Origin: Neocallimastix lanati (nom. inval.)
Lineage: Eukaryota > Neocallimastigomycota > Neocallimastigomycetes > Neocallimastigales > Neocallimastigaceae
Reading direction: 5' to 3'
Assembly: GCA_016946835.1 (NCBI GenBank)
Contig: JACVTC010000001.1
Coordinates: forward strand, 2,332,501 to 2,370,000
DNA: 37,500 bases
Shown here: one piece after another, positions 1-11,998 of the stretch
How positions within the stretch are numbered: the first letter of the stretch is position 1
How the letters are laid out: every line of letters begins with the position of its first letter
The notes under the pieces: generated by a model
Database searches by the model: none
What the model was told of the DNA's origin: nothing
What the model saw: only the letters and a program-made list of their open reading frames with translations
Made by a program: the position numbers and the translations under genes

Positions 1-364
1 ACAACAAAAAAAAAAAAAAAAAAAAAATTAATAATTATTACAACAATCATAAGGTAATTATAAATTAATTTTTATGAAATTTGTTAAAAACAAATATAAA
101 ATTGATACGAATATTTCAATACATTTTATCTTTTACGTTAAATTCTATTCTACTTAAATAATTTAAGAAATCAATTTTAGTCTTGAAATCAATTTCATTT
201 TTATCTTCACTATAACTTTGATTATGATGATGATTTTAGAGAATATATTTAAAAAATTTTTTTTCCCTTTTTTTTTTTTTTGATAATTTCATTAGATAAA
301 ACACCATAAGAATCTACAGTATAATTTATTCGAAAATTTTCAATTCATTTGATAATTCTTGAAA

Positions 365-395
<31 letters not shown>

Positions 396-417
396 GGAGT
401 ATTTGATTGAAATGAAA

Positions 418-656
418 TTAAAATTGTTGAATATAGTCTATAATTTCAAATATTTCGTCATCATCATTATCATTATAATCATTATCATTCTCATAATATT
501 TTATTATATTCTCTTTTCTTTAATTTCGATTTTCCTAACTTTGAATGATAATAGTATTAAGAAAACTACTCTAGATGTTATTAATGAAAAGTTACTTGAA
601 CTTTGACTCAAGTCTTCTTCTAAAGGTGGACAAATTGAAGAACTTCTTTCATATGA

Positions 657-698
<42 letters not shown>

Positions 699-1241
699 TG
701 AATGAGATAACCTATCTAATTTATCTAATTGATCTAAATCTATCTCTATATTATTATTTTCCAAGGACACTATAATAGTATTGTTATTGTTCAAGCTGTT
801 ATTATTATGAATTGTATTTTATGATAAAATATTGAGATGAGATTTAATATGTGAGATAAAGCAAACATCATTATCATTGTCAATATCACATTATTTTTGA
901 ATAACGTTTTACAGCTATTTTTAAAGGATGAATCAGTAAAAAGTATACTAGAGTTTGAATCATAAGAAAATAAAGGAATAAGAGAAATTTTTAATACATC
1001 AATAACAATATCTGTCATTATTTTTTTATCAACTGCTTTAATATTATTTCTGTAAGCTAAAGTTCAATAATTTTTTGCTAATTTTTGATTTCTAGCTACT
1101 TTAATATCCATATTGTAAGAGTTAAATAAAAATTACGATGACCTTGTAAACCTGATAATTCAAACCATTTTTTGGCATTTGCAATATCTTTTTAAATATA
1201 TATTCCATAAAGGTAACAACGTTCTAGATTATATTGACCAA
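418..1241 (-). pseudogene. Sel1-repeat protein gene, decayed 3' portion
   Basis: Read on the minus strand from 1239, the sequence gives QYNLERCYLYGIYI, an in-frame TAA at 1194-1192, then KDIANAKKWFELSGLQGH. This is the layout of a Sel1 repeat (alanines, W, GH ending), interrupted by a stop. Further down come a hydrophobic stretch (about 1018-791), an Asn run of 14 residues (about 700-660), a CPPLEEDLSQSSSN segment and an acidic tail (YENDNDYNDNDDDEIFE) ending in TAA at 420-418. The pieces lie in different frames, so the gene is broken several times. Sel1 proteins are usually adaptor-like scaffolds; no specific role can be given. The 2590-2970 fragment on the same strand is probably the upstream part, separated by the LINE at 1242-2535. 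Whether the non-Sel1 segments belong to the same gene is inference. Confidence 0.55.
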
Positions 1242-2535
1242 TTTTTTTTTTTTTTTTTTTTTTTTTAGACTTAGAGAATAACTTTATTTAATTTATAGTA
1301 ATAATAATAATAAAATTACATATTACATGATTTAAATGAAAAATAAAAAATACATGAAATGAAATATTATATATTATATAATTATAGAAGTGCGTTAGAA
1401 GCAACAGTTTTTAACTTTTCCCATTCATCGATGATAACACCACGTCCATTATTGCGATTAATAATTTCAGTATTAGTGTTATCAACCGAATCTGTATCCG
1501 ATCTTTTACCGGGAGGTGAAAATCCATACCTTATCATTTCGATGTCGACGCTCATAGCAATGATAGATTCAATAGATTCAACGGAATACCATTTTCATCA
1601 TCAATCTGACAGATCGACAAATTAATGGTATTACACTTGTTAGAAATTCCACAATCCACACAAAATACGGAACAGCCGACGAAGTTGAACTTTGTCTAAA
1701 AATATTATCAACTAATTGTCTTTGTTCCACATCATTAAGTTTAATTTTTTCATACATTGAACGCCCGCCAAGAAGAGCATTCAATATAAAATAATAAATA
1801 TTATTATTATAATCCTTTTCTGAGTCTAAAGAAACATTCAAGAATTTTTGTTTAATTATCATTTCAAACTTCCAAAAAAGATCATCTAGAAAAGGTAAAG
1901 ATTTATTTCTGTAATTTTTCTAATTTTTTACAGGAAAAGATCTAGTGAGAAAAGTTAGATACACTAACACCACAACATGGGCAACATTTTGGGCAATCTT
2001 CTTAGACTATCTTTTTTTTTTAATGGAAATACTAATGTCAAATTTAAAACCGCACCTAATTCGAGAAATCCAAAAGAATCCTAATTGATTCTTAGGATAT
2101 TGAAATGTTAAGTCTTTGATTTATGAAATAAATCCAAAATCATTATTCATGTAAATAATTGGTTTTTTAGCTTTTGAGAGTTTGAAGACATCTCTTTCTC
2201 AATAAAACTTTTTTTATTTCACTTGATTTTTTACCATTTAATTTCTTATCCAAAGTCCATGATTCTTTAGTCCGAGTAATGCGACATAGTAGGAATATTA
2301 TTAGTGAGATGATTAATAGTACATGATGAGTTTTTTAATTTTCTAAAGCAGCGTAATTGAGATATAGCACAGATAGCTGAAAGAGGAGGTATTCTCAATT
2401 AATAATTAATATCATAGAGAATAACATAAGAATTACGAGATTTAAATTCATAACTCCAATAAAGTCCTCTATTAATAATTTTTTGAACTTTAGAGCATCT
2501 ACTCTTCTTTGAACCAAATAGAGTATAATATAATA
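1242..2535 (-). mobile_element. 5'-truncated LINE (non-LTR retrotransposon) remnant, 3' end of ORF2
   Basis: On the minus strand, 2530-2270 reads like the region downstream of the reverse transcriptase in fungal LINE ORF2 proteins (RNSYVILYDINY, then LRIPPLSAICAISQLR). Then comes RIRCGFKFD near 2060, a cysteine cluster CPKCCPCCG near 1995-1970 matching the C-terminal zinc knuckle of such elements, and LLGG plus a hydrophobic VWIVEFLTSVIPLI stretch (ORF 1862-1578). A tail in another frame (MSVDIEMIRYGFSPPGK) ends in TAA near 1386. The 3' end has AAATAAAG followed by 25 A residues (T1242-1266 on plus). Several stops and at least two frameshifts make it dead. RT and endonuclease are missing, as expected for 5' truncation. 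The same modules and a matching 3' end recur at 14165-15435. The 5' border is approximate. Confidence 0.7.
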
Positions 2536-2589
2536 TAATATAAAAAATAAAATTTCTTATTTAAATTTATAAATATAAAATTTTAAACC

Positions 2590-2970
2590 TAAATAAAAAT
2601 AAAAATGCATGTATATTTATATAAAAATAGAAAATATCCATTTAAATATAAATAATAAATTAATATATATATAGGTAAATATACAACATTCATACATTTA
2701 AAAATTTTATTAAAAATTTGCAATACCATTATTCTATTTTCAAAGAATATATCTGAATTATATAAAGTAACAGCTTCATTTAATTTTGCTGCCTTACAAT
2801 ACCATTTAAGGGCCATTTCTTAATTTTTTTTTTTTTAAAGTTGATATACCTTCGTAATTAATCATACCTATTAAATTTTATGCTTCGGGATTACCATATT
2901 CTAAGGCAATTTTTCCATAAAAATGTGATTTTTCTTCATTCTGACAAGTTTCTGGGCAGACTGTTCTTCC
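2590..2970 (-). pseudogene. Sel1-repeat protein gene, decayed upstream portion
   Basis: Minus-strand reading from about 2965 gives EEKSHFYGKIALEYGNPEA, a TAA near 2880-2878, then NLIGMINYEGIS. A poly(A) run of about 13 shifts the frame, and MALKWYCKAAKLNEAVTLY follows from 2816. Alternating YG/LG, NYEG and ALKWYCKAA are typical Sel1-repeat positions. One stop and one frameshift show it is no longer a gene. The sequence then fades into AT-rich DNA near 2700. It sits immediately upstream, in minus orientation, of the LINE remnant, and a second Sel1 fragment follows the LINE. One gene split by retrotransposition is the simplest reading, but the two fragments cannot be shown to be contiguous repeats. 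Confidence 0.5.
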
Positions 2971-2984
2971 GTTATCAGTTGCTG

Positions 2985-3655
2985 CTCACATACGCAGAAT
3001 ACAATAACATCTTTAATAAAATCATGCGTACGTTTATCCTGATCTCAACCCAATATTTCTAATAGAAGGATATTCACAGCATTGATCGTGCATCTTTACA
3101 ACGCACTGAAGCTGGTTCAGCTCAAGATCGATTGATACACACGAAGACCATTACATCATTTTCGGCAAGAGTTATTTAGTGGAAAAGCAATAGTTCAAGA
3201 TCCAAGCGAAGTAGGTGATGTGGGCACATAATTATCGTATTCTTACAATATTTTTTAAAAGTTTAGTCATCACATTCAACGCATATCACGATATAATGTT
3301 TAGAATACGTTCCCAATGTGTTAATTGTATAATGCATATCGCACATATTAATGAACTGTCATTGCATGATAATTGTATATATCCAATGAACAGAATCATA
3401 CATAATACAGCTGCGGGATATCAGAGCTGTCTCTAATCTGGACAATACGATAGATGTGATCATTTTATGATCACATCTATCGTATAATAGCAGATGAATA
3501 AGTAATTACTCTGTATACATATCTATCATATGCATATAATGATACATATAGTGTTATACTATGTATATGGACGTGTTTTAACTGTGTTATATTCCAGATA
3601 GTACATTGGCACGCTGACATTCAGATGGAAGATAATCGTAATAATCAGGCACTAA
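2985..3655. other. island of higher-complexity, less AT-rich sequence
   Basis: This stretch is visibly richer in G and C than the surrounding DNA and lacks homopolymers. The longest open frames are short: 60 codons at 2880-3062, overlapping the left edge, and 73 codons at 3215-3436 on plus. The second begins MMWAHNYRILTIFF and contains scattered Cys and His (SQCVNCIMHIAHI), but I do not recognise any domain. Another plus frame around 3150-3225 gives a short stretch ending SEVGDVGT before a stop. A perfect hairpin lies 9 bp after the end of the 73-codon frame. It may be a fragment of a foreign or transposed element, or a decayed gene. No function is assigned. Confidence 0.4.
3445..3485. repeat. 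perfect 19-bp inverted repeat with 3-nt loop
   Basis: ATACGATAGATGTGATCAT at 3445-3463, then TTT, then its exact reverse complement at 3467-3485. This is a long perfect hairpin with G/C-containing arms, unlike the simple A/T palindromes elsewhere. It starts 9 bp after the TAA of the 73-codon frame at 3215-3436. It could be a transcript-end hairpin, the joint of inverted element ends, or a cruciform-forming site. Confidence 0.85.
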
Positions 3656-4460
3656 GCCAATAAAAAATTTATAACAATTATTATTATAATATATAAAAAT
3701 ATATAAAAAATTATAATATAATAAAATAATTATAAATAAAAAAAAAAGGATGATAAATTTGTAACTTATTTACATATTTACATCCTGGCGATTCATTTAA
3801 CTCCTAAGCCATTATAATAAGATGAAGTTAAAATAAAAGCTCTAGTAATTACATATAATTTTGGAAATGAACATCTCTGAATATTTTCATATGTTCAATG
3901 TATTTGTATATCACTAAAGGTATTATTTTTACATTTAACCAAAACCATTCATTCGTTTTAACTAATAAAATTTTAACTTTTTTTTTTTTTATTTTTTTTT
4001 TTTTTTTTTCTCTGATATGATATAATCTCTATTTCATATTTAATTTTTTTTTCTGAAAAAAAAAAAAAAAAAATAAAATAAAGATAGAATTTAATTTTGT
4101 TCAAAATATTTCGAGGACAAAACTTAAATATATTTATATAATTAATATATATTTACAATAGAATTTAAATATAAATTTGAATAGTAGTATATTATGAACT
4201 TCATTAAAAAAAGAAAAAAAAGTTCTAAAATAAAAATATGTTCTTTTATAATAATTATAAGAATAAGCTTTAAAAATAATTTTTGGTTATAATTTTTCTT
4301 ATAAAATAATGATATTTATAATCCAAGTAATATACTTTAGAATTAAGGTTTATTTTTTTTAAAGAAAATAATATTTTACTTCAAATTACCACTTAAATTA
4401 TATAACTAAATATAAAAATTATAAATTATCCTTAAACTGTTTAGTTACTCTTATTTTATT

Positions 4461-4495
<35 letters not shown>

Positions 4496-4698
4496 TAATC
4501 ATTATTATTATTATTTTTTTTTTTTACAAATATTAATTATATAATATAATAATTAATACTAACAAAATTTGATTAAAAAAATCAAATAAAATTAACTCTG
4601 ATTCCAACAGATATAGGATAATTGATAAACTATAAAATAATCTTATTCCACGAGATGAATTTTTTAATAGAAATTTAAAAATATGTATAATATTTAAA

Positions 4699-4735
<37 letters not shown>

Positions 4736-5252
4736 TTTTTATATATAATAAACTTTATATAATAATATTTAAAATTTATTATGAACTAAAATACTTTATA
4801 TTTAATAATATACTTTTTTGTCATACCTGAAATTATTAATCCATCATATAAATTATTTATTAAGTTTCTTATTTATTTCATTTATTTATTCATTCATTTA
4901 ATTTATTTATTTAATTTATTTATATATTTACTTATATGATTTATTATATTTATCTTTAATACAAATAATAATGAATTAAAAATTGTTTCTAATCTTTATA
5001 GTAATTATTAAAAATTTTAATATTAACTTGAATAAAAGACATCAATATATCTTTTTTTTTTATAAATAAATTTTTATTAAAGTATTGACTAACTTTTTGA
5101 TCTGTATTTTAAAAATATTGTTATATTATATATAACATTTTATATTAGTAATAATAAAAATATATATCCAATAATAATTGAACAATAATAATAGAAAAAT
5201 AGAATAATATTATTATTTTATATAATTTAATATTCATTCAAAACTATTTTTT

Positions 5253-5299
<47 letters not shown>

Positions 5300-5336
5300 T
5301 TGTATTTATATAATTATTTCATATAAATGCTATATA

Positions 5337-5562
5337 ATAAATCATATATATTGAAACTTCGTATAAAAGTAATAATAGAAAAAAATTTTTTATGATTAAA
5401 TATTAATAATATATAATCATATAAATTGAAACTTCGTGTAAAAGTAATAATAGAAAAAATTTTTTTATGATTAAATATTAATAATATATAATCATATAAA
5501 TTGAAACTTCGTGTAAAAGTAATAATAGAAAAAATTTTTTTATGATTAAATATTAATAATAT
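5337..5562. repeat. 75-bp tandem repeat, three copies
   Basis: Three head-to-tail copies starting near 5337, at 5413 and at 5488. Copies 2 and 3 look identical; copy 1 has a few differences (CGTATAAAAG instead of CGTGTAAAAG). Each unit carries TTGAAACTTCG, one of the few G/C-containing words in this desert. There are no spacers and the whole unit repeats, so it is an ordinary minisatellite and not a CRISPR array. Confidence 0.9.
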
Positions 5563-7483
5563 ATAAATTCTTTTGTATATATTTTTAATAATATTATTTC
5601 AAAAAAAGAAAAAAAATATATATATATAAATATATATATATAAAAAACATTATAAAACTAAATAAAATAGTTAGGATTAACAAGGTATTTCAATAGAATA
5701 TTAAATATTAATAAAATATATACATATTTTTTCTTTAAATTGTCAAAAGATTTTTCACATAAATTGTTAAAACTATGTGTAAAATAAAACATAAAAATAA
5801 ATAAAAAGTAAGAAGAGAGTATAAGAAATAACTCATTTATTTAGTATTCATTACAATTAATAATAAAAATTTTAAAAATTTATTCAAAACTATTTCATTT
5901 AATAAGTTTATTTTATATCTATATATTTTAAAATACAGAAAATTTTTTTCTCTTCTATATATATAAATTAGTACATAATTTATAATATAGAATATATATT
6001 AATATATATATATGGATAATATATTAATTATATATAAATAATAAATATTACAATTAATTTAATATTCATTTATTATATTTACAATTTTAATATATATAAT
6101 TATATATATTTTTTAATTATTTCCAAAATAATATAAATATTAAATAATATACATTATAGATAAATTATGTATTTAAATTTATTACCTATAATAAAAAATT
6201 GTTTATTTTTTTTTTTAATTTAGATATATATATATTAATTATTATTAATTAAAAATTTACTTTTATGGAAATAAAATAAGTTTTTTGAAATTTTTGAAAA
6301 TTTTTTTTTAAATTTTTTTTTTAAAAAATATTTAATATATATGTAGAAATAATAATTAACAGTAATACTTTATTAGAATAAATTTAATTAGTGTTAAATA
6401 TTATAAATTAAAATATAAAATAATATATATTATAATATATTGTAATTTTTATATTATAAAATTAATATGTATATTTGGAATTAAATTATTATCCAATAAT
6501 AGTAATTGCTGAAATTGTTGATGGAATAAGTTATAAATGATATTAATACAAAACATATTATAATATATATAATATAATAATAATAAAATCAATTAATTCA
6601 TTCGTATAATATGAATTGAAATGAAAGTTATTTTTGTTCTTTCAAAATAATAGAACAACCAATTTAAATTAAAGAAAAATAAAGTATCAATATAAAAATT
6701 GAGAACTAGGAATATTAATACAGTTGAAAGCAAAGTATATTATATTATTTAAAACTAAATATTAATAAAATAATAAAACATTTAGTATATAAAAAGCTAA
6801 AATATACTATAAAAATTCAAGAGTAATGTATTATTCGTAACATTATTTTAAAAAAAATCCTTTAAATTAACATTTAATAAGTAATTAAATTAAAATCTTA
6901 AAAAGATTTAATGATTTAATTTAAATTTTTAATTAAATGATTAATACTAGTTTATATAGTTTATGCCATAATAAAATATTATATATGAAAAAATTTATAT
7001 CACAAGCCACATATCTATATTGAAAAACTTATTTTTATTTATTTTTTTTTTTTTTTCTAATAGTTTTTTGATATTTTTCTATTATGACTTCTTTTTTTTG
7101 TTATTTATGTAAATATAACAGAAGAATTCTATATATTAACCTTTCTATTTAATTTTATTACTATTTTTAAATATTTAATTATTTGATTTTATTAAACTAT
7201 TTAAATTTTTTGGTCTTCATATGAAAAATTTTAATTCAATGGAATACACTACAAGAAGTGGCTAATCCTTCCAATGACTTCTTTTTATAGTAGTAATATT
7301 ATTTTTTAAAAAAAAATTTTTTTTACTAAATAATGAAATTTATTATTTATTTATTTATCAAACTATTAAAAATATTATAATATATTAATTGTATTTATTG
7401 ATGTATTTATTGAATATTATATAATAAAAATTAAAAAAACATTTACTATTTAAAAAAAATAAAATAATAATGGTTATTTATTA

Positions 7484-7517
<34 letters not shown>

Positions 7518-7838
7518 TATTATTATTATTATTGTTTAAATATTCATAATAATTGTAATAAAAAAAGAAAAAGAATTTGGCATCTTTAAAAGCATTTTAT
7601 ATTTTTAATAATTATTAATATTTGAAATTTTTTTCTATTATTTATTTTACCTTTTTATATCTATTCCAATTTATTTAAGATTATATTAATATAATTATTA
7701 TATATAATTATTATATTAACATATTACGTATATTTTTATGAATATATGAATTGATCTTTTTTTCCTCATCGGATTAATATGTATTTAGACGTTAAATAAA
7801 TTTTAAACAATAAATTACATAATAAAAAAATATTAAAT

Positions 7839-7844
7839 AAATAA

Positions 7845-7916
<72 letters not shown>

Positions 7917-7985
7917 AAATAAATAAATAAATAAATAATAAATAAATAAATAAATAAATAATAAATAAATAAATAATAAATAATA
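7839..7985. repeat. TAAA microsatellite
   Basis: About 145 bp of TAAA units with occasional TAA interruptions (AATAATAAATAAATAAAT). The interruptions recur at intervals toward the 3' end. Confidence 0.9.
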
Positions 7986-8070
7986 ATTTAATTAAATTAT
8001 AATTAAAACAAAAAAATTTTTTAAAATATATAATATGAATATATTTTATATTTTGTCTATAATTTCCTTC

Positions 8071-8103
<33 letters not shown>

Positions 8104-8246
8104 ACACTAAAAATATTTATAAAAGAAAACTTTACATATATATATATATTTATATTTAATTTTTTATTAATTTTACAAAAATAAAATTTATAAAATAATT
8201 TATAAATTTAACATATATAATATAATAATAATAAATTGTAATAATT

Positions 8247-8281
<35 letters not shown>

Positions 8282-8319
8282 GAAAGAAATATAAAATATC
8301 AGGAATTTAAAATTATCTA

Positions 8320-8351
<32 letters not shown>

Positions 8352-8971
8352 TTTTTTTTCTTTCTTTCATATTAAGTTGGTAAATACGATTTAAAAATAA
8401 TATAAAATATTTTAAAACTGAAAATATATAAAAAAGTACAATAATAAATTCACCTAACACATTAAATATTTGCATATCATAAAAATATCATAAAAAAGGT
8501 TAATATTTTTTTTTTAATATAGATACTTAATATAAATATTATTTTTAAATATACATTTAGATATTAATATTTTAAAATAGATAAAAATTTAAATTATTTT
8601 TATTTATTTTAATTATATAAAATAAAATAAATTTTTTAATCAATATAAAATAAATTTAAATAATTAATTACCAGCATTAATTTTATTTCGAATTAAATAT
8701 GAATATTAGTAATTTGAAGATTTAAAAACCAAAAAAAAATATTAATTTTAATTTTTTTTTTTTTTTTTTTTTTTTATTTTTTTATAATGTTTTTATAATA
8801 ATAGATTTTATTGATATAGTTATTTTATAAAACAAACGATTATCGCTTTCGAATTATTTTCAAATTATCAAAGAAAGTTTTTTTTAAATTTTACTTTTAA
8901 TTTTTTTTTTTTTTTTTCATAAAATCGACTCTTCCAAGTAATTTAATATATATATTTATGAAATTTTAATA

Positions 8972-10584
8972 ATGGCTACGGAAACCTTTAATAATAATCA
9001 AGTTAATCAAGTTGAATCAACAGAAATTCAAATAGAAAAACCTGTTGAAGTTGAAAACAATAATGTTCAACAAATTCAAATTGTTGATGAAAATAAGCAA
9101 TTTACGTAAGTACATAAATTGATTAAAAATTTTAAATTTAAATTTTAAATAATTATTGAAATTTATCTAATTGAATAATTTTAAAATTAAAATTTTTAGT
9201 AAAGTTTTATCCAAATCAATGAAAGATATATGGAAATTAGAACAAAATGGTTTTAATTATCATATTCTTTCAATCTTTGGTTCACAAAGTACTGGTAAAA
9301 GTAAGTTGAATAAATTATTATTATTATTTTAAAAAAAAATTTAAAAAAAAAAAAATAAAATTTAATAATAAATTCTAACCATGAATATTATAATATATAT
9401 AGGTACTTTATTAAATAAACTTTTTAATACTAAATTCCAAATAATGAATGAAGAAAGTAGACAACAAACAACCAAAGGTATTTGGATAAGTCAAGCTGAA
9501 AATTCAAACTTATTAATTTTAGATGTTGAAGGTACTGATGGTCGTGAACGTGGTGAAGAACAAGTAAATTTATGGCAATATGATTACATATATCTAAATA
9601 TTAAAATATATGATATATATATGTCTATAAATATTAAATATTATTTTGGATGTATTAATAAGATACTAATAATATATTTTCATCTTTCTTTTATTTAATT
9701 TTTTTTTGTTTATTTATTATTATTATTTTTTTTTTTTTACAAAAAAAAAAAAAAATAATATAGGATTTTGAAAGAAAAAGTGCTCTTTTTACCTTAGCTA
9801 TTTCTGAAGTTTTAGTTATTAATATTTGGGAAAATATGGTTGGTCTTTATCAAGGTGCTAATATGGGTTTACTTAAAACTGTTTTTGATGTTAATATGCA
9901 ACTCTTTTTACAACAACAAGGGTAGATATACAATTATTAATATAGAATATAAATCAATAAAAATAAAGTTATAACAATTTTAATATATAATATAAAATAT
10001 TTAATTATTTTGTAATTATATTTTTCTATGAATTAATTATTTTTCATAGAAAAATTAAGACATTACTTTTATTTGTTATACGTGATTTCACCGGTCGTAC
10101 GCCAATAAGTAATTTATCTGAAGTTTTAACTAATGAATTAAACAAGATGTGGAAAGATATTTCAAAAGTATTTATCAATAAATAATATAAAATAAAATGT
10201 AACATATACAAATAATAATAATATATAAAGTGTATTAAATGATATTTAATATCGATATTAATATTTATTAATAATTAAAAATAATTATAATAAAAACTAT
10301 AAAAGCCTGAAAAATACAGTGAAAGTACTCTTTCAGATTATTTTGATTTAATGTTTACAACTTTACCACATAAAATCTTCCTACCAGAGCAATTTGATCA
10401 AGAAGTTATTCAATTAAAGGAAAGGTAAATTATTACAATTATTAATTATTTATTTAATTATTTATAATTTATAACTTATTAATTATTAATTTTTAAATTA
10501 TTAATTATTAATTAATTATTTATTTATTGACTTTTTATTATTTATTATAATTTATTATTATTATTTACTAAATTAAAAATAAAT

Positions 10585-10627
<43 letters not shown>

Positions 10628-11198
10628 AAAACCTATTCTAATGAATTAAAATAATAGATTCTATAATTCTGAAGATCCAAATTATGTATTCAAACCAAAA
10701 TATCATAGAGGTATTCCAGCTGATGGTTTCTCAAGTTACGCTGAGTCTATATGGGTAAATTATCAGTGTTATATAATGTAATCGAAAAATAAATATAAGT
10801 ATTAATATTATTTTCAATAAATATGATTAAATTGATGGTTATATAAATAGGATAAAGTTGCTTATAATCATGAACTTGATATTCCAACCCAACAACAACT
10901 TTTAGCTGAATATAGATGTGATGAAATAGCTAAGGCCATTATTAGTGATTTCCAAGAAGACATTAAAAAATATAAGGGAATATTAGAAAATGGTGAAATT
11001 ATGGAAGATATGGGTGAAAAATTCAATGAAGTTAGAGATAAGTGTTTAGGTAATTAATTAATAATTAAATAATTTTAATATTATAAATTTTAGTACATAT
11101 ATAAACCAAACAAACAAACAAACAAACAAACAAACAAAAAAAAAAAAAAAAAAAAAAAGAAATGTAAATTTTATTTTTTATGAATTTATTTTAATAAA

Positions 11199-11232
<34 letters not shown>

Positions 11233-11539
11233 TTATAATATAAATATATAATTTTAATTTTTAAGATTTATATGATGGAAGTGCTGGTAGATATCGAAAG
11301 GAAGTTTACATTCGTAAGAGAAATGACTTTTTAGAAAAAATAAATACTTACTTACAAGTATACTATTTATTACAACTTCGTAATTTAGAAAAGAAAACTT
11401 ACAATTTCTTCAAAAATAAAATTTCTGTATGTATAATCACAATTAAATAATCATTTAAATAAAAAATATATAAATTGATATTAAATAAATATAAATTTAT
11501 ATTGTATAACTTTATGCATATAAATAATAATAGTAATAC

Positions 11540-11617
<78 letters not shown>

Positions 11618-11952
11618 TTAATATTAATAATATAATTAATAATAATAATAGGAATCTGTTAAAGATGATTCTTTATTCTTCATTGATACTCTTGAGAATA
11701 ATAGATCTGAATGTATTGAAAAATTTAAGAAACTAGCCGAAGGTAAAAAATATATAATAAAAAATATTTAATAATTATTAATGTATAAATCTAAAATATA
11801 ATATTATTATATTATTTTAAATTAATAGAATCAAAATTAAAGGATACAACTTGGAATTATAATGATTATCTTAATCAATTAATCAAAGAAATTGATGAAT
11901 ATGGTAAGATTACTAAGGATCAACAATTAAATAAAATTAAGAGCAATATTGA

Positions 11953-11998
<46 letters not shown>

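Larger units (their letters stand above)
3660..8960. other. gene desert, extreme AT
   Basis: About 5.3 kb with no open frame beyond chance and no recognisable motif. It consists of poly(A)/poly(T) runs (for example near 4700-4735 and 5256-5293), ATT/AAT stretches (4460-4520, 7485-7530, 8250-8278), a 75-bp triple repeat and a TAAA microsatellite, listed separately. The last 100-200 bp before 8972 presumably hold the promoter of the SEY1-like gene; no specific element can be named. Confidence 0.7.

Noticed and set aside
349-606. 85-codon plus frame with poly(Phe) and poly(Ile)
   Set aside because: It translates a poly(T) run and the antisense of an acidic Asp/Asn stretch, and starts with TTG.
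1359-1625. 88-codon plus frame
   Set aside because: Antisense of the LINE C-terminal region, whose minus-strand reading is more protein-like and ends near the poly(A) tail.
5337-5562. CRISPR-like repeat array
   Set aside because: The repeated units are contiguous with no variable spacers, and the genome is eukaryotic.
9381-9698. 105-codon frame inside SEY1
   Set aside because: It reads SEY1 exon 3 in frame but starts in intron 2 and runs on into intron 3; splicing gives a better SEY1 match.
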